64,000 nt of DNA from Pseudomonas sp. FP2196 (GCF_030687715.1 NZ_CP117445.1:1732501-1796500), one strand, 5' to 3'; positions 26,312-36,228 are shown, counted from the first letter of the stretch. The notes: generated from the sequence alone by a model not told the origin. Translations and numbers: made by a program.

Positions 26312-28018
26312 ATGCAGGCTGAAGCCGAGCCGCTGACGATCCTGATCGCCGAAGACAGCGCCGCCGACCGGCTGCTGCTCTCAACCATCGTCCGTCGTCA
26401 GGGCCATGAAGTCCTGACGGCGGCCAATGGTTCCGAGGCGGTCGACGTCTTCCGCCGCCAACAACCCCACCTTGTCCTGATGGACGCGATGATGCCGGTG
26501 ATGGATGGTTTCGAGGCGGCGCGGCAGATCAAGGCGCTGGCGGGCGAGACGCTGGTGCCGATCATCTTCCTCACCTCGCTGACCGAAAGCGAAGCGCTGG
26601 CCCGTTGTCTGGAGGCCGGTGGCGACGACTTTCTGGCGAAGCCCTACAATCAAGTGATCCTTGCCGCCAAAATCAAGGCGATGGATCGCTTGCGCCGCCT
26701 GCAGGCGACCGTGCTGCAGCAGCGCGATCTGATCGCCAAACATCACGATTACCTGCTGAACGAACAACGCGTCGCCAAAGCCGTGTTCGACAAGGTCGCG
26801 CATTCCGGCTGTCTGAGCGCGGCGAATATCCGCTATCTGCAATCGCCCTATGCGCTGTTCAACGGTGATCTGCTGCTGGCGGCGTACACGCCAGCGGGGG
26901 ACATGCATGTACTGCTCGGCGATTTCACCGGTCATGGCTTGCCGGCTGCGGTCGGGGCGATGCCGCTGGCCGAAGTGTTCTACGGCATGACGGCCAAGGG
27001 TTACGGCCTGGCTGAAACCCTGCGCGAGATGAACGCCAAGCTCAAGCGCATCTTGCCGGTGGACATGTTTTGCTGCGCAACCCTGTTGTGCCTGAGCGCT
27101 CAAAGACGTTCAGTCGAGGTGTGGAACGGCGGCATGCCTGACGGCTATCTGCATCGGATCGCCAGCGGTGAGCGCATGCCGTTGACTGCACGGCATCTGC
27201 CGTTGGGTGTGTTGAGTCCGCAGGCATTTGATGACTGTACTCAGGTCTATCCGATGGCCGTCGGTGATCGGGTCTTTCTGTTGTCCGACGGGGTGATCGA
27301 CACCAGCAATGCCAGCGATCAATTGTTCGGCGTTGAACGCTTGCAACAGGTGTTTGCCGCCAATCGCGAGCCGGATTGCCTGTTCGAGGACATCGAGCAG
27401 GCGCTGCGGCATTTTCGCGGTGAGGCGCGCGACGATGTGAGCATGGTCGAGGTGAGCCTGCTGGAGCCGACGCAGGTCAATCCGGCGGTGCCGGTGTACT
27501 CCGACAGCGGCCAGTCGTCCCCGCTGGACTGGTCGGTGAGCTTTGAGTTTCGTGGTGCCACGCTCAAGCGTTTCAATCCGTTGCCGTATTTGTTGCAGGT
27601 GCTCCAGGAGGTGCATGGGTTGCGTGCGCAAAGCGGCGCGCTGTATAGCGTGCTCGCCGAGTTGTATTCCAATGCGCTGGAGCACGGCGTGTTGGGGCTC
27701 GATTCCAGCCTCAAGCGCGATGCTGCGGGATTCGCCCGCTACTATGAGCAGCGCAACACACGTCTGGAGGCCTTGCAGGACGGCTATGTGCGCGTACATT
27801 TGCAGGTGAAGCCGCAAGGCGAGGGCGGTTGTCTGGGCATTCGTGTCGACGACAGCGGCAAAGGATTCGATGTGGGACGGGTGATGGAACGGCCGCTGGA
27901 CGGTGTCCGTTTGTCGGGGCGCGGGGTCAGCCTGGTCCGGCAATTGGGGCATAACGCCAGTTGGTCGGACGAAGGTCGTAGTGCCCACGTGGAGTTTTTC
28001 TGGGAGGTTGAGGCATAA
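26312..28018 (+). CDS. hsbR: HsbR: receiver-PP2C phosphatase-HATPase regulator
   Basis: A 568-aa response regulator controlling HsbA phosphorylation. Residues ~8-125 are a receiver with D15 and phospho-acceptor D58 (LVLMDAMMPVMDG) and K (FLAKPYN). Residues ~180-390 are a SpoIIE/PP2C phosphatase (LGDFTGHGLPAAVGAMPL, DRVFLLSDGVIDTSN, ARDDVSMVEV). Residues ~425-565 are an RsbW-like ATPase (LAELYSNALEHGVLG, IRVDDSGKGFD, GRGVSLVRQLG). The domain order matches PA3346. It starts 5 nt after the hsbA stop. Confidence 0.88.
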   Translation: MQAEAEPLTILIAEDSAADRLLLSTIVRRQGHEVLTAANGSEAVDVFRRQQPHLVLMDAMMPVMDGFEAARQIKALAGETLVPIIFLTSLTESEALARCLEAGGDDFLAKPYNQVILAAKIKAMDRLRRLQATVLQQRDLIAKHHDYLLNEQRVAKAVFDKVAHSGCLSAANIRYLQSPYALFNGDLLLAAYTPAGDMHVLLGDFTGHGLPAAVGAMPLAEVFYGMTAKGYGLAETLREMNAKLKRILPVDMFCCATLLCLSAQRRSVEVWNGGMPDGYLHRIASGERMPLTARHLPLGVLSPQAFDDCTQVYPMAVGDRVFLLSDGVIDTSNASDQLFGVERLQQVFAANREPDCLFEDIEQALRHFRGEARDDVSMVEVSLLEPTQVNPAVPVYSDSGQSSPLDWSVSFEFRGATLKRFNPLPYLLQVLQEVHGLRAQSGALYSVLAELYSNALEHGVLGLDSSLKRDAAGFARYYEQRNTRLEALQDGYVRVHLQVKPQGEGGCLGIRVDDSGKGFDVGRVMERPLDGVRLSGRGVSLVRQLGHNASWSDEGRSAHVEFFWEVEA

Positions 28019-28049
28019 TCCGCGCAATTCTTGATCAAGGAGTGAGCAA

Positions 28050-28397
28050 GTGACTGACCAACACGTGGATCGCGACACACTGAGCGCATTGCGCGACGTC
28101 ATGGAAGATGGTTATCCGGAGTTGCTGGATACGTTCCTGAGCGATTCCAGAGCCCGCTTGGGCGAGCTTCAGAAAACTGTCGATGCCAAGGCGTTAGCGG
28201 ACGTTGCCCACAGCTTCAAGGGGAGCGCCAGCAACATGGGCGCTATTCGGCTGGCCGAGTTGTGCCACGAGCTGGAAGCCGAAGCCAAATATAAAAGTCA
28301 CTCGGAAATTGCCCAGCTCGTCGCCGACATCAGCGGCGAGTTTGAACAGGTTCTCCCTGTCTACGAAGACGAGCGGCAGCATGCTCACATACACTGA
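28050..28397 (+). CDS. hptB: Histidine phosphotransfer protein HptB
   Basis: A 115-aa Hpt protein with His54 in VAHSFKGSASNMGA. In P. aeruginosa HptB receives phosphate from hybrid kinases and passes it to HsbR. The start is GTG at 28050 with AAGGAG 7 nt upstream. Last gene of the hsbA-hsbR-hptB module. Confidence 0.88.
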   Translation: MTDQHVDRDTLSALRDVMEDGYPELLDTFLSDSRARLGELQKTVDAKALADVAHSFKGSASNMGAIRLAELCHELEAEAKYKSHSEIAQLVADISGEFEQVLPVYEDERQHAHIH

Positions 28398-28436
28398 TTT
28401 CCGCCGTCCGGCGCTTTTCTGAGTCGTCGGGCAAAA

Positions 28437-28453
28437 CTGGCCCGGTACTTGCA
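28437..28453 (+). promoter_or_regulatory. Sigma-54 promoter of fliK
   Basis: CTGGCCCGGTACTTGCA: GG 28439-28440, GC 28451-28452 with 10 nt between. 51 nt before the fliK ATG. Confidence 0.78.
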
Positions 28454-28503
28454 ATTAACTTCGCCAACTGTACCTACGATCCCAGTGCAGCGGAGACCGT
28501 TTC

Positions 28504-29868
28504 ATGCCTGCGACCCCTAACATTCTTCTTCAGACCGCCGCTCAGGCCAAGGCGCAAGCCGCCTCGACCAAAACGTCGGCAATGGCCGCAGACGCCGGGG
28601 ACAAGGCCTCAAGCTTCGCTCAGGTGTTTGCCGATCAAGGGCCGGGCAAGTCTGCCGTGACGGCAGACAGTCCTTTGAAATCGGCGCGCGACAAGGTCGC
28701 CGACAACAGTGGCAAGAAAGATGTCGGCAAGGATCAACCGGCCAATACGCAGCCAGCAGTTGCCGATAGCGGCAATGCCTTGCCTGCCGACAAGCCGGCA
28801 TCGACCGACGACAAGACCGCCACCAGCGACGATACCGCTGATACGTCAGAGACCCCGGTGGCCGATGCCGCTCCGGTTGACCCGACGCTGGAGCCGGCGT
28901 TGGCAGAAGCCGTTCAGCCGGTTGTGACCACGCCGGTCGAGGCGGTCCCGGTTGTCGAAACGGCTGCCGAGCCAAAAACCGAAACTCCCGCGCTGGCCGT
29001 GTTGCCGAGTGTCGCCAAGGAGCCTGCGCCCACGACCGACAGCGATTTCGATCCTTCGGCCGATCCCCTCGATGCTTTGCCTGCCGTGCGCATGGCCATG
29101 GAGCAGGGCGGGCACATTTCCGCCGCCAGTCAGGCCCAGCCGAAAGCTTCACCCGCCCAGACCCAGGCCGATGGCGAATTGACCTCGGCACAGAACTTCG
29201 CCGCTGGCATGGCGAGCATGCTAGACGTGCAGGCCGACAAGGACAGCACCAGTCAGGGTGGCGAGAAAGCTTTCAGCGGATTGATCGATGACGGTCTGAA
29301 AGACTTGAAATCCGCCACCAGCGACACCCGCGTGGATGACTTCGCCAACCGTCTGGCGGCGCTGACTCAAGCCGCGACGCCGAAGACCGCGAACGCTGTG
29401 CCGGTGAATCAGCCGATCGCCATGAATCAAAGCGGCTGGACAGAGGAAGTGGTCAACCGCGTCATGTATCTGTCGAGTACCAGTCTGAAAGCGGCTGACA
29501 TTCAGTTGCAGCCGGCCGAGTTGGGGCGTCTGGATATTCGCGTGAACATGGTTCCGGACCAGCAGACTCAGGTGACGTTCATGAGCGCGCATCCAAGCGT
29601 GCGTGAAGCACTCGACAGCCAGATGCATCGCCTGCGTGACATGTTCACCCAGCAAGGCATGGGGCAGGTCGACGTCAATGTCTCTGACCAGAACCGTGGC
29701 TGGCAGGGTCAGCAAGGGCAGGAGCAGCAGGGGCAGGGTGGACGTACCAGCGCTGCGGGTGGTCGACTGGATTCGGCAGATGAAGAATTGGCACCTGCCG
29801 CCATTGCTGAAGCGGCTGCTCAAACCACCAGCGTGATCGGCACCAGCGCCGTCGATTTCTACGCCTGA
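28504..29868 (+). CDS. fliK: Flagellar hook-length control protein FliK
   Basis: Secreted molecular ruler that sets hook length and triggers the FlhB specificity switch. 454 aa: a long low-complexity Ala/Asp/Pro/Thr region, then the conserved C-terminal domain (~320-410, LQLQPAELGRLDIRVNM, VTFMSAHPSVREALDSQMHRLRDMFTQQG) and a Gln-rich tail. Preceded by its own sigma-54 promoter and followed by a palindromic repeat. Confidence 0.93.
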   Translation: MPATPNILLQTAAQAKAQAASTKTSAMAADAGDKASSFAQVFADQGPGKSAVTADSPLKSARDKVADNSGKKDVGKDQPANTQPAVADSGNALPADKPASTDDKTATSDDTADTSETPVADAAPVDPTLEPALAEAVQPVVTTPVEAVPVVETAAEPKTETPALAVLPSVAKEPAPTTDSDFDPSADPLDALPAVRMAMEQGGHISAASQAQPKASPAQTQADGELTSAQNFAAGMASMLDVQADKDSTSQGGEKAFSGLIDDGLKDLKSATSDTRVDDFANRLAALTQAATPKTANAVPVNQPIAMNQSGWTEEVVNRVMYLSSTSLKAADIQLQPAELGRLDIRVNMVPDQQTQVTFMSAHPSVREALDSQMHRLRDMFTQQGMGQVDVNVSDQNRGWQGQQGQEQQGQGGRTSAAGGRLDSADEELAPAAIAEAAAQTTSVIGTSAVDFYA

Positions 29869-29886
29869 TCAAACGCGCCGCGAAAA

Positions 29887-29918
29887 CCTGTGGGAGCTGG
29901 CAAGCCAGCTCCCACAGG
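29887..29918. repeat. Perfect palindromic element after fliK
   Basis: Two perfect 15-nt arms (29887-29901 and 29904-29918) around AA; the GTGGGAGC-type core is common in Pseudomonas intergenic repeats. It lies 18 nt after the fliK stop and could stabilise the mRNA end or terminate transcription. Confidence 0.8.
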
Positions 29919-29964
29919 GCTTGCATCGATTCACCCATCCCACTCCTCCAACGCGCCGACACTT

Positions 29965-29982
29965 CTGGCATAACACTTGCTC
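29965..29982 (+). promoter_or_regulatory. Sigma-54 promoter of the fliL operon
   Basis: TCTGGCATAACACTTGCT: GG 29967-29968, GC 29979-29980, 10 nt apart. 50 nt before the fliL start. Confidence 0.82.
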
Positions 29983-30031
29983 TTGCCTTGCCGTGCGACT
30001 GTGAAAACCCGAATAGTGACGGATTATTGGC

Positions 30032-30535
30032 ATGGCGAAGAGCGAAACAGCAGCAGTAAAAGACCCCGCGACCAAAGGCAAACTCAAGCTGATCATCGTG
30101 ATCGTGCTGGCGTTGCTGTTGGCCATTGGCGCATCCGTGGGGGCGACCTGGTTCTTCATGCACAGTGCCCAGAGCAAGCCTGCCGAGGCCGCAGATGCTG
30201 CGCCGGTCGGCAAGCAGCCGGCGATTTTCGAACCGATGGCACCGGCATTTGTCGCCAACTACAACCAGAACGGCCGTCAGCGCTACATGCAGGTGAGCAT
30301 CACCATGCTGGCGCGTAATCAGGCTGATCTGGAAGCGCTCAAAGTGCACATGCCGGTGATCCGCAACAACCTGGTGATGCTCTTCTCCGGTCAGGATTTC
30401 GCCACGTTGGCGACCCCGGTCGGGCAGGAGATGTTGCGCCAGAAGGCCACAGCGAGTGTGCAGGAAGTGGCGCAGAAAGAGCTGGGCAAAGTGGTGATCG
30501 AACAGTTGCTTTTCACTAATTTCGTATTGCAGTAG
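30032..30535 (+). CDS. fliL: Flagellar basal body-associated protein FliL
   Basis: Single-pass inner-membrane protein at the stator that supports torque. 167 aa: one membrane segment (~21-45, LKLIIVIVLALLLAIGASVGATWFF) and a periplasmic stomatin-like domain (FEPMAPAFVANYNQNGRQRYMQVSITM). Confidence 0.95.
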   Translation: MAKSETAAVKDPATKGKLKLIIVIVLALLLAIGASVGATWFFMHSAQSKPAEAADAAPVGKQPAIFEPMAPAFVANYNQNGRQRYMQVSITMLARNQADLEALKVHMPVIRNNLVMLFSGQDFATLATPVGQEMLRQKATASVQEVAQKELGKVVIEQLLFTNFVLQ

Positions 30536-30544
30536 GAACACGAC

Positions 30545-31513
30545 ATGGCCGTGCAGGATCTGCTGTCCCAGGATGAAATCGACGCGCTGTTGCATGGCGT
30601 CGACGATGGTCTGGTACAGACCGATAACGCTGCCGAACCCGGCAGTGTCAAAAGCTACGACCTGACCAGCCAGGATCGCATCGTCCGTGGACGCATGCCG
30701 ACTCTGGAAATGATCAACGAGCGTTTTGCCCGTTACACCCGCATCAGCATGTTCAACATGCTGCGCCGCTCGGCGGACGTTGCCGTCGGTGGCGTACAGG
30801 TGATGAAGTTCGGCGAATACGTGCACTCGCTGTACGTGCCGACCAGCCTCAACCTGGTCAAGATCAAACCGTTGCGCGGCACCGCTCTGTTCATCCTCGA
30901 CGCCAAACTGGTGTTCAAGCTGGTGGACAACTTCTTCGGCGGCGACGGCCGTCACGCCAAGATCGAAGGGCGTGAGTTCACCCCGACCGAACTTCGCGTA
31001 GTGCGCATGGTGCTGGAGCAGGCCTTCGTCGATTTGAAGGAAGCCTGGCAGGCGATCATGGAGGTCAATTTCGAGTACATCAACTCGGAAGTAAACCCTG
31101 CCATGGCCAACATCGTCGGCCCGAGCGAAGCGATTGTCGTGTCGACATTCCACATCGAACTCGACGGCGGTGGCGGCGATCTGCACGTGACCATGCCGTA
31201 TTCGATGATCGAGCCGGTGCGCGAGATGCTCGACGCCGGTTTCCAGTCGGACCTCGACGATCAGGACGAGCGCTGGGTCAACGCCCTGCGTCAGGACGTG
31301 CTCGATGTCGACGTACCGATCGGCGCCACCGTGGCCCGCCGCCAGTTGAAACTGCGCGATATCCTGCACATGCAGCCGGGGGATGTGATCCCGGTCGAGA
31401 TGCCGGAAGACATGATCATGCGCGCCAACGGCGTGCCGGCCTTCAAGGTCAAGATGGGCTCGCACAAAGGCAACCTCGCGTTGCAGGTGATCGAGCCGAT
31501 CGAGCGTCGCTGA
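30545..31513 (+). CDS. fliM: Motor switch protein FliM
   Basis: C-ring protein that binds CheY-P. 322 aa with the N-terminal CheY-binding peptide (DLLSQDEIDALLHGVDD), the CheC-like middle domain (GGDGRHAKIEGREFTPTE) and the C-terminal SpoA domain. Confidence 0.97.
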   Translation: MAVQDLLSQDEIDALLHGVDDGLVQTDNAAEPGSVKSYDLTSQDRIVRGRMPTLEMINERFARYTRISMFNMLRRSADVAVGGVQVMKFGEYVHSLYVPTSLNLVKIKPLRGTALFILDAKLVFKLVDNFFGGDGRHAKIEGREFTPTELRVVRMVLEQAFVDLKEAWQAIMEVNFEYINSEVNPAMANIVGPSEAIVVSTFHIELDGGGGDLHVTMPYSMIEPVREMLDAGFQSDLDDQDERWVNALRQDVLDVDVPIGATVARRQLKLRDILHMQPGDVIPVEMPEDMIMRANGVPAFKVKMGSHKGNLALQVIEPIERR

Positions 31514-31566
31514 AGCGGCGCTCTCACCCCCACACATTTAGCTGAATTGTTGCCCGCCGAGGACAA

Positions 31567-32025
31567 ATGATGAACGACGATATGAACGCCCAGGACGATC
31601 AGGCACTGGCCGATGAATGGGCTGCGGCCCTGGAAGAAACCGGTGACGGCCAGGCCGACATCGATGCGCTGCTGGCGGCCGACGCCGGTGCGTCGGGCTC
31701 CAACCGTCTGCCGATGGAAGAGTTCGGCAGCGTGCCGAAGAGCAACGATCCGGTAACGCTGGACGGTCCGAACCTTGACGTGATCCTCGACATCCCGGTG
31801 TCCATCTCGATGGAAGTGGGCAGCACCGACATCAACATCCGCAACCTGCTGCAACTGAACCAGGGTTCGGTGATCGAGCTTGATCGTCTGGCCGGTGAGC
31901 CGCTGGACGTACTGGTCAACGGCACGCTGATCGCTCACGGCGAAGTGGTCGTGGTCAACGAGAAGTTCGGCATCCGCCTGACCGACGTGATCAGCCCAAG
32001 CGAACGCATCAAGAAGCTGCGCTGA
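31567..32025 (+). CDS. fliN: Motor switch protein FliN
   Basis: C-ring component, 152 aa. Variable acidic N-terminus (~70 aa) then the SpoA domain: LDVILDIPVSISMEVGSTDINIRNLLQLNQGSVIELDRLAGEPLDVLVNG. Starts ATGATG; the second ATG (31570) is equally possible. Confidence 0.95.
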   Translation: MMNDDMNAQDDQALADEWAAALEETGDGQADIDALLAADAGASGSNRLPMEEFGSVPKSNDPVTLDGPNLDVILDIPVSISMEVGSTDINIRNLLQLNQGSVIELDRLAGEPLDVLVNGTLIAHGEVVVVNEKFGIRLTDVISPSERIKKLR

Positions 32026-32478
32026 GTGAAAAGGTTTCTCTGGGTTCTACTGGCATTGCCTTTGGGCGTGCTGGCCGCCGAGCCGGTTACCAGCGCCGCC
32101 GCGCCTGCTGCTGCCGCGCCAATGGTCAGCAGCGGCGTGGCCGGGCAATTGACGCAACTGGTGCTGGGCCTGCTGGTGGTCTTGGGCTTGATCTTCTTCC
32201 TCGCCTGGTTACTGCGCCGTGTGCAACAGGCAGGGCCGGCGGGCAAGGGGCAGGTGATCGAGCTGATCGGTTCCCGCGCGCTCGGTCCGCGTGACCGGTT
32301 GATGCTGGTTCAGGTCGGCAACGAGCAGATTCTGCTCGGCTTGAGCCCCGGCACCATCACTGCGCTGCACGTGCTGAAGGAGCCGGTGCCAGTGCCGACC
32401 ACGACCGAGAAAGCGACCCCGGAATTTGCCCAGCAACTGCTGAAGATTCTCGGCAAGGATCAGAAGGATAAGAAGTAA
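32026..32478 (+). CDS. fliO: Flagellar export protein FliO
   Basis: Membrane protein that assists assembly of the FliP ring. 150 aa, starting at GTG directly after the fliN stop. It has a signal-like N-terminus ([20 protein letters not shown]) and a membrane segment (~44-64, [22 protein letters not shown]), then the cytoplasmic FliO domain ([30 protein letters not shown]). Confidence 0.92.
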   Translation: MKRFLWVLLALPLGVLAAEPVTSAAAPAAAAPMVSSGVAGQLTQLVLGLLVVLGLIFFLAWLLRRVQQAGPAGKGQVIELIGSRALGPRDRLMLVQVGNEQILLGLSPGTITALHVLKEPVPVPTTTEKATPEFAQQLLKILGKDQKDKK

Positions 32479-33236
32479 TGGGTGCGCTACGCATCGTCTT
32501 GACGCTGGCCCTGTTGCTGGCTGCGCCGCTGGCATTCGCCGCCGATCCGTTGTCGATCCCGGCGATCACGCTGGGCACCAACGCCGATGGCGCGCAGGAG
32601 TATTCGGTCAGCCTGCAGATTCTGCTGATCATGACGGCGCTGAGTTTCATCCCGGCGTTCGTCATGCTGATGACCAGTTTTACCCGGATCATCATTGTCT
32701 TCTCGATCCTGCGTCAGGCTCTTGGCTTGCAGCAGACCCCGTCGAACCAGATCCTCACCGGTATGGCGCTGTTCCTGACCCTGTTCATCATGGCGCCGGT
32801 GTTCGACCGGGTGAACAACGATGCCTTGCAGCCGTATCTGGCGGAAAAACTCACCGCTCAGCAAGCAGTGGAAAAGGCCCAGGTGCCGATCAAGGATTTC
32901 ATGCTCGCACAGACTCGCTCCAGCGATCTTGAGCTGTTCATGCGCTTGTCAAAGCGTACCGACATTGCCACCCCGGATCAGGCGCCGCTGACGATTCTGG
33001 TGCCGGCGTTTGTGACTTCCGAGCTCAAAACCGCCTTCCAGATCGGTTTCATGATCTTCATTCCGTTCCTGATCATCGACCTGGTCGTGGCCAGTGTGCT
33101 GATGGCGATGGGTATGATGATGCTCTCGCCGCTGATCATTTCCCTGCCGTTCAAAATCATGCTGTTCGTGCTGGTGGATGGCTGGGCACTGATCATCGGT
33201 ACGCTGGCCAGCAGTTTTGGAGGTGTCTCGCCATGA
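32478..33236 (+). CDS. fliP: Flagellar export gate protein FliP
   Basis: Core of the FliPQR export gate in the inner membrane. 252 aa with a cleavable signal peptide (ending AFAADP), the family segment [28 protein letters not shown], and four membrane helices. Start overlaps the fliO stop by one base. Confidence 0.97.
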   Translation: MGALRIVLTLALLLAAPLAFAADPLSIPAITLGTNADGAQEYSVSLQILLIMTALSFIPAFVMLMTSFTRIIIVFSILRQALGLQQTPSNQILTGMALFLTLFIMAPVFDRVNNDALQPYLAEKLTAQQAVEKAQVPIKDFMLAQTRSSDLELFMRLSKRTDIATPDQAPLTILVPAFVTSELKTAFQIGFMIFIPFLIIDLVVASVLMAMGMMMLSPLIISLPFKIMLFVLVDGWALIIGTLASSFGGVSP

Positions 33237-33502
33237 CGCCGGAAGTCGCGGTCGACATCTTTCGCGAAGCACTGTGGCTGACGACCATGATGGTTGCGGT
33301 GCTGGTGATTCCGAGTCTGCTGGTCGGTCTGCTGGTGGCGATGTTCCAGGCCGCGACGCAGATCAACGAACAGACCCTGAGCTTTCTCCCGCGTCTGCTG
33401 GTGATGCTGGTCACCCTGATCGTCGCCGGCCCGTGGCTGGTGCAGACTTTCATGGAATACATCATTCAGCTGTATCACAACATTCCGATGGTCATCGGCT
33501 AA
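33233..33502 (+). CDS. fliQ: Flagellar export gate protein FliQ
   Basis: Two-helix membrane protein of the export gate, 89 aa ([38 protein letters not shown]). Overlaps the fliP stop (ATGA). Confidence 0.96.
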   Translation: MTPEVAVDIFREALWLTTMMVAVLVIPSLLVGLLVAMFQAATQINEQTLSFLPRLLVMLVTLIVAGPWLVQTFMEYIIQLYHNIPMVIG

Positions 33503-33505
33503 GCC

Positions 33506-34291
33506 ATGCAATCGCTGCTTCAGCTGACCGACACCCAGATCAGTACCTGGGTGGCGACGTTCATGTTGCCGTTGTTTCGCGTAGGTGCGGTGCTGATGGT
33601 CATGCCGGTGTTCGGCACGACGCTGGTGCCCAAGCGTATTCGTTTGTATTTCGCGTTGGCGATCACGGTGGTGATTGCGCCCAATCTGCCACCGATGCCA
33701 CCGGTCAATGCGCTGGATCTGAGCGGGTTGCTGCTGATTGGCGAGCAGATCCTGATTGGCGCGGTGCTGGGGTTTTCCTTGCAGCTGTTCTTTCAGGCGT
33801 TCGTGGTGGCGGGGCAAATTGTCGCGATCCAGATGGGTATGGGCTTTGCCTCGATGGTCGACCCTACCAACGGTGTGTCGGTGGCGGTGATCGGGCAGTT
33901 CTTCACCATGCTGGTGACCCTGCTGTTCTTGGCGATGAACGGCCATCTGGTGGTGTTCGAAGTCCTCACGGAAAGCTTCACCACGTTGCCCGTTGGCAGC
34001 GGCTTCATGACGACACACTATTGGGAGCTCGCCGGCAAACTCGGCTGGGTGCTCGGCGCAGCATTATTGCTGGTGCTGCCGGCGATCACGGCGTTGCTGG
34101 TGGTCAACATCGCCTTTGGTGTGATGACCCGCGCGGCGCCGCAGTTGAACATCTTCTCCATCGGTTTTCCGCTGACCTTGGTGCTCGGCCTCTTCATCGT
34201 CTGGGTCGGCCTGGCGGACATTCTCAATCAGTATCAACCGCTGGCCACCGAGGCCTTGCAGTTTTTACGCGAACTGGCACAGGCGCGCTGA
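33506..34291 (+). CDS. fliR: Flagellar export gate protein FliR
   Basis: Multi-pass membrane component of the export gate, 261 aa. Typical segments are LPLFRVGAVLMVMPVFGTTLVPKRIRL, GQIVAIQMGMGFASMVDPTNG and FGVMTRAAPQLNIFSIGFPLTL. Starts 3 nt after the fliQ stop. Confidence 0.96.
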   Translation: MQSLLQLTDTQISTWVATFMLPLFRVGAVLMVMPVFGTTLVPKRIRLYFALAITVVIAPNLPPMPPVNALDLSGLLLIGEQILIGAVLGFSLQLFFQAFVVAGQIVAIQMGMGFASMVDPTNGVSVAVIGQFFTMLVTLLFLAMNGHLVVFEVLTESFTTLPVGSGFMTTHYWELAGKLGWVLGAALLLVLPAITALLVVNIAFGVMTRAAPQLNIFSIGFPLTLVLGLFIVWVGLADILNQYQPLATEALQFLRELAQAR

Positions 34292-34294
34292 GTC

Positions 34295-35434
34295 ATGGCT
34301 GAGAGCGAAAGCGGTCAGGACAAAACAGAAGACCCCACGGAGAAGCGCAAAAAGGACTCCCGCGAAAAAGGTGAAGTCGCGCGCTCCAAAGAGCTCAACA
34401 CCCTGGCCGTGATGCTGGCCGGTGCCGGTGCTCTGCTGGTGTTTGGCGGCATGCTGGCGCAGGACTTGATGGATTTGATGCGCATGAACTTCTCGCTGCC
34501 GCGCGAAGTGATCATGGATCAGCGCTCCATGGGTACTTTTCTGATGCATTCCGGCAAGCTCGCGCTGGTGGCGATTCAGCCGATCATGATTACCCTGTTG
34601 CTGGCCGCGCTGTTGGGTCCGATTGCCCTCGGCGGTTGGTTGTTTTCCGCCGGCACCATGGCACCCAAATTCAGCCGGATGAACCCCGGCGCGGGCCTCA
34701 AGCGCATGTTTTCGATGAAAGCCATCGTCGAGTTGCTGAAGGCGTTGGCCAAATTTTTCATCGTGCTGGCCGTGGCGCTGGTGGTGTTGTCTGCCGATGT
34801 CGACGACTTGCTGCGTATCGCCCATGAGCCGCTGGACCAAGCCATTATTCACAGCGTGTTGCTGGTGGGTTGGAGCACGTTGTGGATGGCCTGCGGGTTG
34901 ATCCTGATCGCGGCGGTCGACGTCCCGGTGCAGATCTGGGAGAGCATGAAAAAGCTCAAGATGACCAAGCAGGAAGTGCGTGACGAGCACAAGGATCAAG
35001 AGGGGCGGCCGGAGGTCAAGCAGCGCATCCGCCAGACCCAGCGCGAAATGTCCCAGCGGCGGATGATGGCGGCGATTCCCGATGCCGACGTGATCATCAC
35101 CAACCCGACCCACTACGCGGTGGCACTCAAATACGACGCCGAGAAGGGGGGGGCGCCATTGCTGCTGGCCAAAGGCAGCGATTTCCTGGCGTTGAAGATT
35201 CGCGAAATCGCCGTGGCCAACAACGTCATGCTCCTCGAGTCGCCAGCGCTGGCGCGTTCGATCTACTACTCCACCGAACTTGATGAGGAAATCCCCGGTG
35301 GGCTGTACTTGGCGGTAGCCCAGGTCTTGGCCTACGTCTATCAGATCCGCCAACATCGCGCCGGCAAGGGCAAGCGTCCGGATCCGCTCAAGGACGATTT
35401 GCCGATTCCGCCGGATCTGCGGCGCGATTCTTGA
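34295..35434 (+). CDS. flhB: Export apparatus specificity switch FlhB
   Basis: Inner-membrane export protein whose self-cleavage changes secretion from rod/hook to filament substrates. 379 aa: an N-terminal part with four membrane helices, a linker, and a cytoplasmic domain with the autocleavage motif N270-P-T-H273 followed by YAVALKYD. An 8-G run at 35146-35153 lies just after this motif. Last gene of the fliLMNOPQR-flhB operon. Confidence 0.97.
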   Translation: MAESESGQDKTEDPTEKRKKDSREKGEVARSKELNTLAVMLAGAGALLVFGGMLAQDLMDLMRMNFSLPREVIMDQRSMGTFLMHSGKLALVAIQPIMITLLLAALLGPIALGGWLFSAGTMAPKFSRMNPGAGLKRMFSMKAIVELLKALAKFFIVLAVALVVLSADVDDLLRIAHEPLDQAIIHSVLLVGWSTLWMACGLILIAAVDVPVQIWESMKKLKMTKQEVRDEHKDQEGRPEVKQRIRQTQREMSQRRMMAAIPDADVIITNPTHYAVALKYDAEKGGAPLLLAKGSDFLALKIREIAVANNVMLLESPALARSIYYSTELDEEIPGGLYLAVAQVLAYVYQIRQHRAGKGKRPDPLKDDLPIPPDLRRDS

Positions 35435-35544
35435 TGCCGTCTGTCTGAAAGTCGGGCTTTCCTGTCAGTTCTGACAGTAGACGCCGAGCTGTGGTGGCGT
35501 TCACATGTGTTCGGGAATTCTCCCGTAACGCAGAGGGCGCAATC

Positions 35545-36213
35545 ATGGCAGAACGTATCTACAGAAAGCTTGAGGGCATGACACTGGAATATGTGTCAGG
35601 GCGACTGGAGCAGCGTCCCGAGGAGCGGGCCATTCGTTACACGGTGTCCTTCGATATGGATCTGGACTTCACCCACTTCGTGCAAATGGCCAATGTTTAC
35701 AGTCCGGGTTATCTGAATAGCCCGGTCAATGCGATTCGACCTGAGCTGGACGGCCTGGCTTATCACTATTCCTATAACTACCTCTTTTCCTCGGCGGGCA
35801 ATATTCGCGATAACGAAGCCTTGTTCGAACTGTTCACCTCGCCAGGCAACTACATGGATCAGTGGGCCGCCACCAATGATCTGGAGATGCGCTACGGCAA
35901 GCCAGTGTTTGGCATTGTCGAGCGCAAGCTGCGAGTTACCGCACAACATGACTTCCGGTTGCTGGACCAGGCTCGTCAAATTGAAATCGAGGATTTGCCG
36001 GTCATTCGCTTTCAATGGGCGCTCAATCTGCTGGAAGGTCATGCGAAGGAGTCTTGGGGGATGGCGCCGGAAACCAAGGTCGTGTTGATGTACGCCCATG
36101 AGGATCAGGTTGAGGTTGAAGGTCTGCAGATGTTCAGGGGGACGCGATACATCAATAGCCGGCAACTCAGCTTCGGTAATATTGCTCCCGGCCAGATTTT
36201 GACGGCGCAGTAA
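35545..36213 (+). CDS. Unknown 222-aa protein between flhB and flhA
   Basis: Not recognised. The ATG at 35545 is preceded by GAGGG; an upstream in-frame start at 35491 would add 18 residues unlike the rest. The protein is soluble and acidic, without signal peptide or membrane segment. It is rich in aromatic residues in the first half (YTVSFDMDLDFTHFVQMAN, LAYHYSYNYLFSS) and ends in a beta-like region (TKVVLMYAHEDQVEVEGLQ). It lies outside the core flagellar operons and is followed by a palindromic repeat, consistent with an accessory insertion. A perfect 7-bp hairpin (CTGTCAG/CTGACAG) lies in the flhB-to-gene gap. Confidence 0.75.
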   Translation: MAERIYRKLEGMTLEYVSGRLEQRPEERAIRYTVSFDMDLDFTHFVQMANVYSPGYLNSPVNAIRPELDGLAYHYSYNYLFSSAGNIRDNEALFELFTSPGNYMDQWAATNDLEMRYGKPVFGIVERKLRVTAQHDFRLLDQARQIEIEDLPVIRFQWALNLLEGHAKESWGMAPETKVVLMYAHEDQVEVEGLQMFRGTRYINSRQLSFGNIAPGQILTAQ

Positions 36214-36228
36214 CAAGCGTTTGAAGCA

